Positions 27,505 through 36,693 of a DNA stretch of 64,000 bases are shown piece after piece; position 1 is the first letter of the stretch; every line of letters begins with the position of its first letter. Under the pieces are notes generated by a model, which was not told the origin of the DNA, searched no databases, and saw only the letters and a program-made list of their open reading frames with translations. Position numbers and translations under genes: made by a program. This stretch comes from Chloracidobacterium sp. (GTDB lineage: Bacteria > Acidobacteriota > Blastocatellia > Pyrinomonadales > Pyrinomonadaceae). Location of the stretch: contig JADJTD010000001.1 of the NCBI GenBank assembly GCA_016711345.1, forward strand, positions 3,412,001 through 3,476,000. Direction: 5' to 3'.

Positions 27505-29688
27505 TTAGCTAATCTGACGATAGATGTCGTTCAAGTAGTCGCTGACCATTCTATCGCTCGAAAACTGCGGTGTGAGCGTGGCGATTGAGTTTTTCATTCG
27601 TCTTATCCACTCAATTGGAAGGCCGTGTTCATCGACTGAATAGAACGCCGGAATGACTTCGTTTTCGAGAGCGGAGTAGAGAGCCTCAGAGTCGGCGGCG
27701 TCCATTTCTTCATCAGTCTTCTCAGCGGAAAGTTCGCCGATAGAAAAACCGTTGTCGCCGTTGAAACCTTCGATCCACCAGCCGTCGAGTATAGACAAAT
27801 TTAGCACACCATTCATTGCGGCCTTTATTCCGCTGGTGCCGCTGGCTTCCATCGGGCGACGCGGAACGTTCATCCAAACATCAACGCCCTGCACCAGATA
27901 GCGTGCGACTTCCTGATCGTAATCTTCGACAAAAACCGCGCGCTTTTGCCAGTTCGATTCGTGGTTGATGCTCATTAATTCCTGGAGAATTGTTTTCGCA
28001 GTGCGATCTTGCGGATGAGCTTTTCCGGCAAAGACGAACTGCACCGGATGTTCAGGGGCGTCAACCATTTTGAGCAAGCGGTCGATGTCGGAAAACAGCA
28101 AGTCCCAGCGTTTATACGCCGCGACACGGCGAGCAAAACCAATGGTCAGAACATCCGGCGAGAACAGATGTTTAGTATTTTCGTGTTCGTTAATGGTGTC
28201 TTGGGTGCCTGTGTCTTTCGAACGTGTTCGCTCACGAATAAATGCGATCAAAAGATTTTTCAGCATCCGATGACTGTTCCAAATATCGGAATCGGACAAA
28301 GTTTTAACTGCGTCAGCCCAAGCGTCACCGCAGCGAACGATCTCACACCAATTCGGACCTATCTGCCGCTCATAAAGCGTCTGCAACGGCGGAGCAACCC
28401 AAGTCGGTGCGTGAACTCCGTTTGTCACCGATGTGATAGGCACCGCACCAGATTCCGCAAGATCAGGAAACATCTTGAGCCACAAATTGCGTGAAACTTC
28501 GCCATGCTTTGCACTGACACCATTGGCCGAACGCGCCATACGTATCGCAAGCGGCGTCATTCCAAAAAATTCAGCGGCGTCAGCCAGATCAGCTCGTCCG
28601 AGAGCTAGAAACTCTTCTTCAGTTAACTTTAATGATGCAATATATTCATCGCTAAAACACTCGCTGAGTAACTGTGGAGCAAATACATCATTGCCCGCCG
28701 CCACAGGCGTGTGTGTAGTAAACACGCATTTTTGTCGGACGGCTGTGCTGGCATCCGCAAACGTTGCGTTAGGAAATAAAGAAAGGTATTCACGTGCAAG
28801 TTCGAGCGTCAAGAATGCAGAGTGTCCTTCATTGAGATGAAAAACCGACGGATCGATTCCCAACTTTCTCAACAGCCTCACACCGCCAATGCCGAGGACC
28901 TTTTCCTGCACGATCCGAGTTTCGGTGTCGCCGCCGTAAAGATGTCCGGTGATCAAACGGTCAACTTCGCTATTCTGCGGCACATTTGTATCGAGCAAAT
29001 AAAGCGAAATGCGCCCGACACGCGCAAGCCAAGCCTGAGCGACAACCTCGCGTCCGCGAATATGAACCGAGACCGTCATTCGACTGCCGTCCAACTCAAA
29101 AACCGGCGTCAATGCCAACTCCGATTCAAAAACGTCGTTGTAAGATTCTTCCTGCCAACCGTCGTGACGGATATTTTGCCTAAAATATCCGTAGCGATAA
29201 AGCAGCCCGACAGCTTTCAGCGGCAGGTCAAGGTCGCTGGCTGATTTCAGATGATCGCCCGCGAGAATGCCAAGGCCGCCCGAATAATTCGGCAGGGAAT
29301 TGTGCACGCCATACTCCGCACAAAAATAAGCAAACTCGGTTTTTCGCGAATCGTCATTCGTCGCCAGATATTTCTGAAACTGTTGGCTAAATCGCTGAAC
29401 GCGTTCGACATAGTCGGTATCAGCAGCTTTCTGCCAAAGGCGTAGTCCCTCAATCTTTTTTAACAAAAGCCGTGGGCTCTGCTCACACTTACCCCACAAA
29501 GCTGGATCAAGATCGCGAAAAAGAGCGATGCCTTCCGGCTGCCATGACCAGAAGAAATTGGACGAGATCTCAGCTAGCGGCTTAAGCTGTTCGGGCAGCT
29601 CACGTCTGAGTTCAAAGTCTGTTCTGAAATTCGTTTCCGTCTGAGGGCTTACTGCTTGAGTTGTGATATCGGTCGAGGCCTCCGTCAT
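27505..29688 (-). CDS. glgP: Alpha-glucan (glycogen) phosphorylase, GT35
   Basis: This enzyme releases glucose-1-phosphate from storage glucan using pyridoxal phosphate. At 727 residues with an N-terminal block LKPLAEISSNFFWSWQPEG it is of the alpha-glucan family phosphorylase type rather than the longer classical GlgP. Visible motifs are FCAEYGVHNSLPNYSGGLGILAGDH in part, FVEDYDQEVARYLVQG and RPMEASGTSGIKAAMNG, with the PLP lysine in SGIK. It is the degradative counterpart of glgA at 15894. Residues 495-515 form a polar insert (SKDTGTQDTINEHENTKH). Confidence 0.92.
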   Translation of the reverse strand: MTEASTDITTQAVSPQTETNFRTDFELRRELPEQLKPLAEISSNFFWSWQPEGIALFRDLDPALWGKCEQSPRLLLKKIEGLRLWQKAADTDYVERVQRFSQQFQKYLATNDDSRKTEFAYFCAEYGVHNSLPNYSGGLGILAGDHLKSASDLDLPLKAVGLLYRYGYFRQNIRHDGWQEESYNDVFESELALTPVFELDGSRMTVSVHIRGREVVAQAWLARVGRISLYLLDTNVPQNSEVDRLITGHLYGGDTETRIVQEKVLGIGGVRLLRKLGIDPSVFHLNEGHSAFLTLELAREYLSLFPNATFADASTAVRQKCVFTTHTPVAAGNDVFAPQLLSECFSDEYIASLKLTEEEFLALGRADLADAAEFFGMTPLAIRMARSANGVSAKHGEVSRNLWLKMFPDLAESGAVPITSVTNGVHAPTWVAPPLQTLYERQIGPNWCEIVRCGDAWADAVKTLSDSDIWNSHRMLKNLLIAFIRERTRSKDTGTQDTINEHENTKHLFSPDVLTIGFARRVAAYKRWDLLFSDIDRLLKMVDAPEHPVQFVFAGKAHPQDRTAKTILQELMSINHESNWQKRAVFVEDYDQEVARYLVQGVDVWMNVPRRPMEASGTSGIKAAMNGVLNLSILDGWWIEGFNGDNGFSIGELSAEKTDEEMDAADSEALYSALENEVIPAFYSVDEHGLPIEWIRRMKNSIATLTPQFSSDRMVSDYLNDIYRQIS

Positions 29689-29766
29689 AATGCGTTGATA
29701 AAAATTTTGAATGGTGACACACGAATATATAACGAATGACGGTCGAGTATCAAATTTCCCTGGTTT

Positions 29767-30432
29767 TTATTGTGTAGAACTTAAATGCCCAACCGGCATA
29801 GATCTGTAATGCAGAGCCACGATGAGTCCGAATATCGCTCCGGTGATCGTCAATCCAAAACCGACGCGAAAATAGTCTGAAAAATTGCCGAGGCGTATCA
29901 TCCACCACAGAACACCCATCACAACGCCGCCGCCGGCAAAAAACAGTGATATCGCAACATATTGATACTTAAATCTGCGCGGCTTGTCTTCACGGGTAAA
30001 AAAGATCAGCGGCTTCAGCCGGTCGTATTCCCATGCGACGAGATAAACAGCCGCGAGGCACATAAAGATCGTCAGCAGCCACGTGCCTTGAAAGCCGACA
30101 GAGCACGTTAGCACTGCGATGTTAGCAATGATCGGCAAAAATATCATCGCTCCGATGTGCGACGTTCGAGGGATTAGTAACAGGATCGCCGCCATTATCT
30201 GCGACCAACCGATGAACTCGTAATAAAAGCCCGTATCCATCAATGCATTGAAATAATGTCCGACCGGATTTGAATCGGGCAGCGTCGTGAACGGCTTGTG
30301 CATGATCTTTGGAATGCTCGGCGGAATAAAAGCCAATGCAAGTAAACACCTCGTAAAAGCCGTAAACATTTGAGTCCACCAACGGCGTGTTAGGGCAACG
30401 TACAGATCGTCTAGCGTGTGTTCGAGCTTCAT
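29767..30432 (-). CDS. DoxX-like membrane protein
   Basis: A 221-residue protein with about five hydrophobic helices. A first helix with an arginine (FTRCLLALAFIPPSIPKIMH), a conserved-looking GFYYEFIGWSQIMAAILLLIPR and NIAVLTCSV segments resemble the DoxX/DoxD superfamily. No partner redox genes are adjacent. The function is unknown. Confidence 0.65.
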   Translation of the reverse strand: MKLEHTLDDLYVALTRRWWTQMFTAFTRCLLALAFIPPSIPKIMHKPFTTLPDSNPVGHYFNALMDTGFYYEFIGWSQIMAAILLLIPRTSHIGAMIFLPIIANIAVLTCSVGFQGTWLLTIFMCLAAVYLVAWEYDRLKPLIFFTREDKPRRFKYQYVAISLFFAGGGVVMGVLWWMIRLGNFSDYFRVGFGLTITGAIFGLIVALHYRSMPVGHLSSTQ

Positions 30433-30587
30433 AGCATTACAAACGGCATAAGCGAGCCAAAAGTTCTTTTCTTTCTCTTGGCGGCTTTGCGGGAGAAGAT
30501 TGCACGCGAACTCGCAAAGATCGAAAGGTTAAAAGACAAACATTAGATTCTTCGCTATAATCAAGGTTTTTGCAGAGAAACGGACTT

Positions 30588-31643
30588 ATGAAATTAGATA
30601 TTATCCCTGTTAAATGGACGGACGAAGGCGTGGCGATGCTTGATCAGCGTCTGCTGCCTACCGAAGAAAAATGGTTGACGTATCGCGACTACAACGGCGT
30701 CGCTGATGGCATTCGCGATATGGTCGTGCGTGGAGCGCCCGCGATAGGAGTTTCGGCGGCGTATGGAGTGGCGCTTGGTGCAAAGAATTTTGTCGGCACA
30801 AGTGTCGAAGACCTCGCCGACGAACTCGAATTCGTCAGCGACATCCTCGGCAAAACTCGTCCTACGGCAGTCAATCTTTTTTGGGCTCTCGACCGAATGA
30901 ACCGCACTTTCCAAACAGCCAAAGCAGAAGGGAAGTCGGTCAGCGAGATAAAAGAGATTTTAAAAACCGACGCGAAAGCCATCCACGACGAAGACATCGA
31001 AGCCCAGCGCCTGATCGCACAATTCGGAGGCGAATTGTTAAATGACAATTCGACCGTCCTGACACACTGCAACGCCGGAGCCCTCGCGACCGGCGGCGTT
31101 TGGGGCACTGCATTGGGAGTAATTCGCGGAGCCGTCAATCAAGGCAAACACATCGCCGTCATCGCCGACGAAACGCGCCCATATCTCCAAGGCGCACGTC
31201 TCACTGCATGGGAACTAATGCAGGACGACATTCCCGTCACGCTCATCACCGACAACATGAGCGGCCACATTATGAAAAAAGGTGACGTCCAGGCAGTCGT
31301 CGTCGGCAGCGACCGCATCGCCGCCAACGGTGATGTCGCCAACAAGATCGGCACCTACATGGTCGCCGTCCTCGCTAAACGCCACAACATCCCTTTCTAC
31401 GTCGCCGCCCCGCTCTCAACAGTCGATCTCAACACCCCAACCGGCGAAGAGATCCCCATCGAGATCCGCGACCGCGTCGAAGTCACCCACGTCAAAGAGC
31501 ACCAACTTGCCCCCGACGGCGTCGGCATCACCAACTACGCCTTCGACGTCACGCCAAACGATCTCGTTACAGCGATCATCACCGAAAAAGGCGTAGCGCG
31601 GGCGCCTTATACTGAGAGTCTAAAGAAGCAGTTTGAGCAATAG
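30588..31643 (+). CDS. mtnA: S-methyl-5-thioribose-1-phosphate isomerase
   Basis: This enzyme of the methionine salvage pathway converts MTR-1-P to the ribulose form. Motifs include VRGAPAIGVSAAYGVALGA, HCNAGALATGGVWGTALGV with the catalytic Cys, ETRPYLQGARLTAWEL and SDRIAANGDVANKIGT with the catalytic Asp. ATG 30588 gives MKLDIIPVKW, the usual start; TTG 30570 is unlikely. At 351 residues it is full length. From about 31100 onward codons become strongly C-ending, unlike the first half. No other mtn gene is in the window. Confidence 0.94.
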   Translation: MKLDIIPVKWTDEGVAMLDQRLLPTEEKWLTYRDYNGVADGIRDMVVRGAPAIGVSAAYGVALGAKNFVGTSVEDLADELEFVSDILGKTRPTAVNLFWALDRMNRTFQTAKAEGKSVSEIKEILKTDAKAIHDEDIEAQRLIAQFGGELLNDNSTVLTHCNAGALATGGVWGTALGVIRGAVNQGKHIAVIADETRPYLQGARLTAWELMQDDIPVTLITDNMSGHIMKKGDVQAVVVGSDRIAANGDVANKIGTYMVAVLAKRHNIPFYVAAPLSTVDLNTPTGEEIPIEIRDRVEVTHVKEHQLAPDGVGITNYAFDVTPNDLVTAIITEKGVARAPYTESLKKQFEQ

Positions 31644-31672
31644 TCAGAACCGGGAGCGGTAGCGACTGGGTT
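31644..31672. repeat. 29-bp dispersed repeat, intergenic copy
   Basis: It starts just after the mtnA stop and matches the copy inside murE (4818-4846) in 27 of 29 positions. Confidence 0.55.
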
Positions 31673-31741
31673 CCCGTAAGTGGCCTTCAAGGCGTTAAAT
31701 GGGGTCCAAAACGGCGTCTGAAATATGGTAAAATATAGATT

Positions 31742-31948
31742 GTGGAGAACTCTATCGCAAAGTTTGAGATCATCGGTGAATTACAGGAACTCGGAGAACG
31801 AGCTTTCGTACACAAGGTAAGGTTGCGAAATCCCGAAATAACTCCTGAAGAGCTTCGTCTTGAGATCAACCGATGGTATCGGATTCGTCCGGGTGCTGAG
31901 AATGGCGACGGGCCGGGCCGCGTAGTTGACCCGTCACGCTTTCGATAG
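31742..31948 (+). CDS. Small partner protein of the nucleotidyltransferase
   Basis: The 68-residue protein starts at GTG 31742 (MENSIAKFEI). Its middle reads ITPEELRLEINRWYRIRPG and its end ENGDGPGRVVDPSRF. Small proteins with this RPGAExGDxxGR tail often precede AbiEii-like nucleotidyltransferase genes; this is recalled, not searched. The gene overlaps the nucleotidyltransferase by 23 bp, so translation is probably coupled. It could be the neutralising partner in a toxin-antitoxin-like unit. Confidence 0.6.
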   Translation: MENSIAKFEIIGELQELGERAFVHKVRLRNPEITPEELRLEINRWYRIRPGAENGDGPGRVVDPSRFR

Positions 31949-32555
31949 CAGAGGCGCGATTATCAAGAACATTCATGCTCATTTGATCGCCGTTTCATCA
32001 CCCCTTAAAAAAATGGGGGCGAGGTTTGCCGTCGTGGGCGGGATGGCGGTTTCCTTTCGTACCATCGAGAGGTTTACTAAGGACGTAGATATCGCCGTCG
32101 CTGTCGAAACTGACGCTGAGGCCGAAGCGGTCGTATTGATGATCCGCAATTCGGGTTACTTTGTTGACACTGTAGTCGAACAAGACGCGGTCGAGAGCCT
32201 TTCTACAATAAGACTCGTACCTTTCGGTGACCGTGAAATGTTTGTCGATATTCTGTTTGGATCGTCCGGAATTGAGTCTGAGGTTGTCTCTTCGGCAACG
32301 GACGCTGAAATAACTCTTGGACTGGTTGCTCCCGTCGCAACGGTCTCATCACTCATCGCATTAAAGACTCTGTCTGCAAACTGGAAACAGCGCCCGCAGG
32401 ACGTGTTGGATCTACAGCAACTTATCTCGGCCGCGTCCGAGCAAGATGTTGCCGAAGCCCGTCAGCTACTCGACCTCATCTCCGAGCGCGGCTATAACCG
32501 AAACAAAGACCTCCAAAAAGACCTAGACGGCTATATCGAACAGTTCAAGGACTAG
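31926..32555 (+). CDS. Nucleotidyltransferase, AbiEii/MenT-like
   Basis: The 209-residue protein has a nucleotidyltransferase core: FAVVGGMAVSFR, then a basic ERFTKDVDIAV holding the metal-binding Asp-x-Asp, and FVDILFGSSG with the third acidic residue. A helical C-terminus includes SLIALKTLSANWKQRPQDVLD, typical of AbiEii-like toxins and minimal NTases. The start is TTG 31926, the first usable codon in frame. It overlaps the small upstream gene and its end overlaps the convergent protease gene by 11 bp. Its targets could be tRNA or protein, as in MenT toxins. Confidence 0.78.
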   Translation: MTRHAFDSRGAIIKNIHAHLIAVSSPLKKMGARFAVVGGMAVSFRTIERFTKDVDIAVAVETDAEAEAVVLMIRNSGYFVDTVVEQDAVESLSTIRLVPFGDREMFVDILFGSSGIESEVVSSATDAEITLGLVAPVATVSSLIALKTLSANWKQRPQDVLDLQQLISAASEQDVAEARQLLDLISERGYNRNKDLQKDLDGYIEQFKD

Positions 32556-33417
32556 CCAGGTCAAACTTGATTCCCGATTTGGCTAATAGCGAAGTAATGG
32601 TCGCTGCATGTACGCCGATGCCGACGTTCATAAATTGATTCTCGTGGACTTTGCTGCCATTAATTTCTACCTCTCCAACAAAGCCGAGCGGGATCGTAAC
32701 GTTTTGAGACTGGATCGCGCAGATATTTCCTTCGCTGTCGAATATCGGTCCGCCACTTTGCCCCTTAAGGCCCGGTGACGAAGTTTCCATCCACATTATG
32801 TCCAGACCGTCGCTATGTCCGGTGACCAAATTTCTCGTATAAATTCCCTCAATAGGAAACCTCGGAATCGGAAACAAGTTTGGTGGTACATCGAACATCT
32901 GCTTTTTCTCATCGAAGGTGATGTTTATCGGATAGAAAGGAAAACCCAATTTGCACACGGACATTCCAAATTTTAGATCCGCCGGATCCTTGATCTTTGG
33001 ATAGGTCGTTAAGCCGGACAGCTCTTTCCTATCAATTTGCAGAAAGGCGATATCGTGATTGCCGAAGATCGCGTAATTCTCTATTTTGGGTTGACCGGCT
33101 CCAAACATAATGGTGACATTTGTCACCCATTTTGGGTTGGGCTTTAACTTGCTCAAGAGATCATTTCGAAGCCCCGAGTCTATGGATGCGTCTGCGTTGA
33201 TCCTGTCGTTCTCCGCGTTAAATGCCGCTATCTCTTTTGCATGTTGTTCCTGCGCAAAAGGAAGACTGAGATTATGCGCCGCCGTCATTATCCACCCTTC
33301 GTCGTTAAGCACCACGAACGACCCAAGCCCGCCCTCGACACTCCCATCAAAAAATCGTATCCCAACCACCAACGGCTGAGTAAAAGCACTTGCTACCTCA
33401 TATGCATTTGAAAACAT
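32545..33417 (-). CDS. Trypsin-like serine protease
   Basis: The 290-residue protein (start ATG 33417, MFSNAYEVAS) has the chymotrypsin-fold triad: His in WIMTAAHNLSL, Asp in GNHDIAFLQID and Ser in GLKGQSGGPIFDSEG. There is no signal peptide, so it probably acts in the cytoplasm. The long insert after the histidine (AKEIAAFNAENDRINADAS) is coiled and unusual. An in-frame start at 33459 would add 14 residues. Neighbours are accessory genes (NTase pair, small HTH-like protein), so a defence or stress role is possible but unproven. Confidence 0.8.
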   Translation of the reverse strand: MFSNAYEVASAFTQPLVVGIRFFDGSVEGGLGSFVVLNDEGWIMTAAHNLSLPFAQEQHAKEIAAFNAENDRINADASIDSGLRNDLLSKLKPNPKWVTNVTIMFGAGQPKIENYAIFGNHDIAFLQIDRKELSGLTTYPKIKDPADLKFGMSVCKLGFPFYPINITFDEKKQMFDVPPNLFPIPRFPIEGIYTRNLVTGHSDGLDIMWMETSSPGLKGQSGGPIFDSEGNICAIQSQNVTIPLGFVGEVEINGSKVHENQFMNVGIGVHAATITSLLAKSGIKFDLASP

Positions 33418-33498
33418 ACCTCTAAATATACAGGATGCAGCCCTGCCTATGCCCCACAAATCATTGATAATTTATGCCGTCCGACCGATAATGTTGGG

Positions 33499-33837
33499 GT
33501 GAAGAAGCCAAAAATGGATTGGGATCGTGTGCATGAAGAAGATCTTGCCCGTAAGCGTGGCACCGTATCGATCTTTGCTGATCCAAAGCCAATCAAAACA
33601 ATTCCTTGGATAGCAGATCTAATGAAAGCGCCCAACTTTCCGCACTCCGCTCTAGGTAAGGAGGTAAGAACAAAATCGTTCGTTGGAAAGATTTCTGAAA
33701 TACTTGAGGACGGTGCGAGGATTAAAATTACAAATAAATGGAAGTCCTCCAAGACCTTTATCGTTGAACTACTAAGAAATGTAGAAAAAGAAACGCCTCG
33801 GAAAAGTCGAAAGAAGAAGATGAAAAAGGTTCGCTGA
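33499..33837 (+). CDS. Small basic hypothetical protein
   Basis: The 112-residue product begins MKKPKMDWDRVHEEDLARKR from GTG 33499; ATG 33514 is the alternative. Its core reads GKEVRTKSFVGKISEILEDGARIKI and it ends in a very basic tail (KSRKKKMKKVR). No family is recognised. The basic tail suggests nucleic acid contact. A terminator follows at 33948. Confidence 0.55.
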   Translation: MKKPKMDWDRVHEEDLARKRGTVSIFADPKPIKTIPWIADLMKAPNFPHSALGKEVRTKSFVGKISEILEDGARIKITNKWKSSKTFIVELLRNVEKETPRKSRKKKMKKVR

Positions 33838-33947
33838 CCACGAGCAATCTTGCCGCTTGACTCTCCGCGTCGCACGTCGAACGCGACCACAGAAAAAAGC
33901 CGCATCGCCGCCAACACCAGACAATTGATCGCGACAACAAAACAAAA

Positions 33948-33975
33948 AAGGACGGCCCCACGCCGTCCTTCTTTT
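33948..33975 (+). terminator. Rho-independent terminator
   Basis: AAGGACGGC (33948-33956) pairs with GCCGTCCTT (33962-33970) around CCCAC, followed by CTTTT. It probably ends the small basic protein transcript. The flanking DNA (33838-34054) contains no gene. Confidence 0.75.
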
Positions 33976-34054
33976 GATTCTGCCAAACTGCGCCGCCGCA
34001 AATCAAATCGCAGAATAGCAGGCCTCTGCCAAAGGCCTAATCCCTATTCTTTAT

Positions 34055-34309
34055 TCAGAGTGGAAAGAGCCAAACCAGCCTTCGCGGAGTATCATCGTTT
34101 CTTCTTTCTACCAGATCGTCTGTCTCAAGGAGATTATGGATACCCCACAGAAGCGTGTCCTTGTGTTTTCCTTTCTTGTCAGGCGACCAGAGATCCAATT
34201 CATCCTTGATAGCGTTTGGCCTGATTCCTTCCGGATGCTTCCTGATCAATTCAAGAACCGCTTCCTTGAGAAGTCTGAGTCCTTCCTGTGCCTTTTCCTT
34301 ATCATTCAT
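34055..34309 (-). CDS. Small winged-helix-like protein
   Basis: The 84-residue protein starts at ATG 34309 with a good ribosome site (GAAGGTG, 6 bases before). The sequence LLKEAVLELIRKHPEGIRPN, then a second helix and ETDDLVERRNDDTPRRLVWL, reads like a winged helix with the wing at the C-terminus. Similar small proteins occur near restriction-type genes, but no nuclease is adjacent here. DNA binding is inferred. Confidence 0.65.
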   Translation of the reverse strand: MNDKEKAQEGLRLLKEAVLELIRKHPEGIRPNAIKDELDLWSPDKKGKHKDTLLWGIHNLLETDDLVERRNDDTPRRLVWLFPL

Positions 34310-34375
34310 AACGTCACCTTCTCTCTAAGCGACGCCGAACTGCGCCGCCGTAATTAAAATCGCAGAGTCGCAGAT

Positions 34376-34909
34376 CTAACACAGACCATTCTTAAGATCT
34401 TCAATTTTTTTGCATAGGTCTCGCGCAAGAAGTTGATCGATATATTGAATTTGCGAGGATGGATACATCTCTTCCATACGTTTCCCTTCGTTGGCATAAT
34501 ATTCTTCAACATGTTGCAGACAGTCTGGCACGAGCATCACGACAACTTTGTCAATAAAAGACCATGAACTCGGGTAAGAGCGTAGCAAGGGAAGGAGTAG
34601 TTCGCTTGATTCAAACCCAATAGCCTTAGTCTTTGGAAGACAAGATTCGGTGAAATGTTTTTCTACGCGGAGAGATGTTTTTTGAACAAGAATCGTCTTT
34701 TGAACTGTTGTTATGGTTAGTTCAGGCCTTCTATGCCCGCGACTTCCATAACTGTCCGAAGACTGACGTGCTTTATTTGAAGGAGCGATGACTTTTGTCA
34801 CGGATGCACCGTTAGCAGAGTTTGACGGACTATCTTCGCGCGATGAAGACGGAGCCGCATTTGGCTTCGTAGGTGGATTTACGATGGATTTCTTGCGCAT
34901 ATTTCGCAT
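34376..34909 (-). CDS. Hypothetical protein
   Basis: From ATG 34909 (MRNMRKKSIV) the 177-residue product has a Ser/Pro/Asn-rich N-terminal third (PPTKPNAAPSSSREDSPSNS) and a better-ordered C-terminal part (LLPLLRSYPSSWSFIDKVVV ... DLCKKIEDLKNGL). No family is recognised. A TTG at 34939 is also possible. The codon pattern is plausible but weak, so this could be partly spurious. Confidence 0.45.
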   Translation of the reverse strand: MRNMRKKSIVNPPTKPNAAPSSSREDSPSNSANGASVTKVIAPSNKARQSSDSYGSRGHRRPELTITTVQKTILVQKTSLRVEKHFTESCLPKTKAIGFESSELLLPLLRSYPSSWSFIDKVVVMLVPDCLQHVEEYYANEGKRMEEMYPSSQIQYIDQLLARDLCKKIEDLKNGLC

Positions 34910-35011
34910 TGCCACGATCTCTTCGCGTCGTGCCTCCAAAACGCCGGAAATACTGCTTGCTTCTTTGGATTGAGTGAAATGTAGACCTTTTTCATGCTAA
35001 GGTCAAAAGGT

Positions 35012-36403
35012 TCATTCGCTTAAGCGCATTTCGCCCATCACTTCGATCCGCATGTCAGTCGCCCAGGTACGCAGTAGCGAGAAATCATTTCGTGGTGCCG
35101 CTTGTTCTAGAAAAGTTTCTAAGTAACGAAGGCCCTCAGGATAGTTCCCGATTTTCTTCGCATAGAGAATTCCAACGATTAAGAGCGATGGCAGAAATCC
35201 GACCTTTGCTTGAGCTTCATTAAAGATAATTACCTGTGAAACAGTTTCATCCTCGCCGGGATACGTGGTGCTGAATATCTCTTGATACATCCGCCACGAT
35301 GCCTTGTAATTCCCATTAAACATCTCCAAAAAAGCGATATTGTATCGCCAAATTCCTATGCCGTTGGCTGCCGGTTTCATCTTATGAGTCGTTACCAGAG
35401 CACTCTCAGCGTCGCCATCGTGTTCAAACTGAATTTTTGCTAAAAGGATTAAGGAATTATGGTCATGGGGTTTTAGCTCAAATGCGCGATGCAAATATTC
35501 TTTCGCCAGGTCCGCGTTCTTTGCGCCTTCGTAAGCGAGTACCGCGAGTACCGACAACTCGTCAGCAATCATTGCAGTAACATGTTTTTTAATGGCCTTG
35601 CGTGAGGGGGTTTCGGGAACGCGGTTAAGGTGTTCGAGAAGTCTTTCATGAATTGCGAGAGCTGGAACCGCATTTCCAACCATTGCGGCCGCACTTCCAA
35701 CAACCAAGTCTGCCATTAGTACGAGTTCATCAGCGGCGAACTGTAATCCTTGATATTCCGCGTCTTCGTCGATCTTGAATTCTCTAATCCACTTAAATTG
35801 ATCTTCAAGAATTCGTTTTCGAAACGGAGCAAGTTCGGCGTGGAGGATTAGAGCATCCGACTTCAATATCAACGCCGTCTTACCGCCGTCATTTCTCTCC
35901 GTCAAAGTTCCCCAGACAAAAAATTGGCAATTAGCTTTATTCTTGAAGCGCGCGAATCGTTTGTGATCTTTTATATGTGCGCTCGGGTTTGCAGAGGCTA
36001 AGACAACCTTGTGCCTAGCTATTAACGGAATGTGCTTCTTTGCCTGAGCGTTTGTCGCAAGCACGAATTCAAAGATGTCTCCCAATCCTTGAGATTGAAT
36101 GGTGTCGTTCATTCGATGAAGCAGGTCATTTTCGAGCCGCAATCGTCCTTTTTCAGATTCCGTTAAAATAAAAATTCCGATTCCAAATCGATCACTCGTG
36201 TTGCGAGGCGGACGCACCTCGAGCAGAGTCCAACCAAAAGTCCACGCAATTGTTAGTACAGCCAGTCCAATAACATTCGTGTGCCAGCCGAATTGACCGA
36301 ACAACTGATTGGCACCAAATATCACGCCACCGATGACACCGTATCCGAGGAGCAAAGAACCCCAGCGGCGCAACCAGTCAGGTGTATCAATGTTTAAAGA
36401 CAT
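35012..36403 (-). CDS. Membrane-anchored TPR-like protein
   Basis: From ATG 36403 (MSLNIDTPDWLRRW) the 463-residue protein has two hydrophobic segments near the N-terminus (LLLGYGVIGGVIFGANQLFG; VIGLAVLTIAWTFGWTLLEV). A mixed alpha/beta domain follows (FGIGIFILTESEKGRLRLEN ... VVLASANPSAH), then helical repeats in which AKEYLHRAFELKPHDHNSLI is a clear TPR. The alpha/beta part has no recognised family. The longer reading from 36610 would fuse a groEL relic in front and is rejected. A signalling or scaffold role is inferred. Confidence 0.7.
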   Translation of the reverse strand: MSLNIDTPDWLRRWGSLLLGYGVIGGVIFGANQLFGQFGWHTNVIGLAVLTIAWTFGWTLLEVRPPRNTSDRFGIGIFILTESEKGRLRLENDLLHRMNDTIQSQGLGDIFEFVLATNAQAKKHIPLIARHKVVLASANPSAHIKDHKRFARFKNKANCQFFVWGTLTERNDGGKTALILKSDALILHAELAPFRKRILEDQFKWIREFKIDEDAEYQGLQFAADELVLMADLVVGSAAAMVGNAVPALAIHERLLEHLNRVPETPSRKAIKKHVTAMIADELSVLAVLAYEGAKNADLAKEYLHRAFELKPHDHNSLILLAKIQFEHDGDAESALVTTHKMKPAANGIGIWRYNIAFLEMFNGNYKASWRMYQEIFSTTYPGEDETVSQVIIFNEAQAKVGFLPSLLIVGILYAKKIGNYPEGLRYLETFLEQAAPRNDFSLLRTWATDMRIEVMGEMRLSE

Positions 36404-36451
36404 AGATTTATATTTTACGAAACAGATGGTCTTGCATAACTCAACGGGACG

Positions 36452-36610
36452 CGAGGCTGCGTTTTGGAGAGCAGTGCGGGTGACCTTTGCGGGGTCGATG
36501 ACACAGGCCGCGACGAGATCTTCGTACTTCTCAATAGCGGCGTTAAATCCGTGGATGTCTTTGCCTTCACGAACTGCTCCGCCGCCAACTATCGGCAAAT
36601 TATACCGCAA
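36452..36610 (-). pseudogene. groEL 3' fragment
   Basis: In the frame directly upstream of the TPR gene, HGFNAAIEKYEDLVAACVID and PAKVTRTALQNAAS match the C-terminal equatorial domain of GroEL, with a weaker NLPIVGGGAVREGKD before it. Only ~52 residues remain. The usual GroEL continuation (LLLTTE...) is missing and the next residues are unrelated. No further groEL frame is visible up to 36690. It is a relic, probably left by recombination; the functional groEL must be elsewhere. Confidence 0.85.
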
Positions 36611-36693
36611 GAAAAGTATTTTTATATACCGCCAAATTGCAGAAAATCGGAATTATCATTGGGTCGGCGGTGGAAATTTCCGACAATTCTAAG

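Noticed and set aside
33447..34001. A 184-codon minus-strand frame
   Set aside because: It is antisense to the small basic protein and runs across its terminator; the product is low-complexity Phe/Ser-rich.
35012..36610. One 532-residue protein fused to a GroEL-like N-terminus
   Set aside because: The GroEL-like part is an incomplete domain end followed by unrelated residues; ATG 36403 gives a proper start before the membrane helices.
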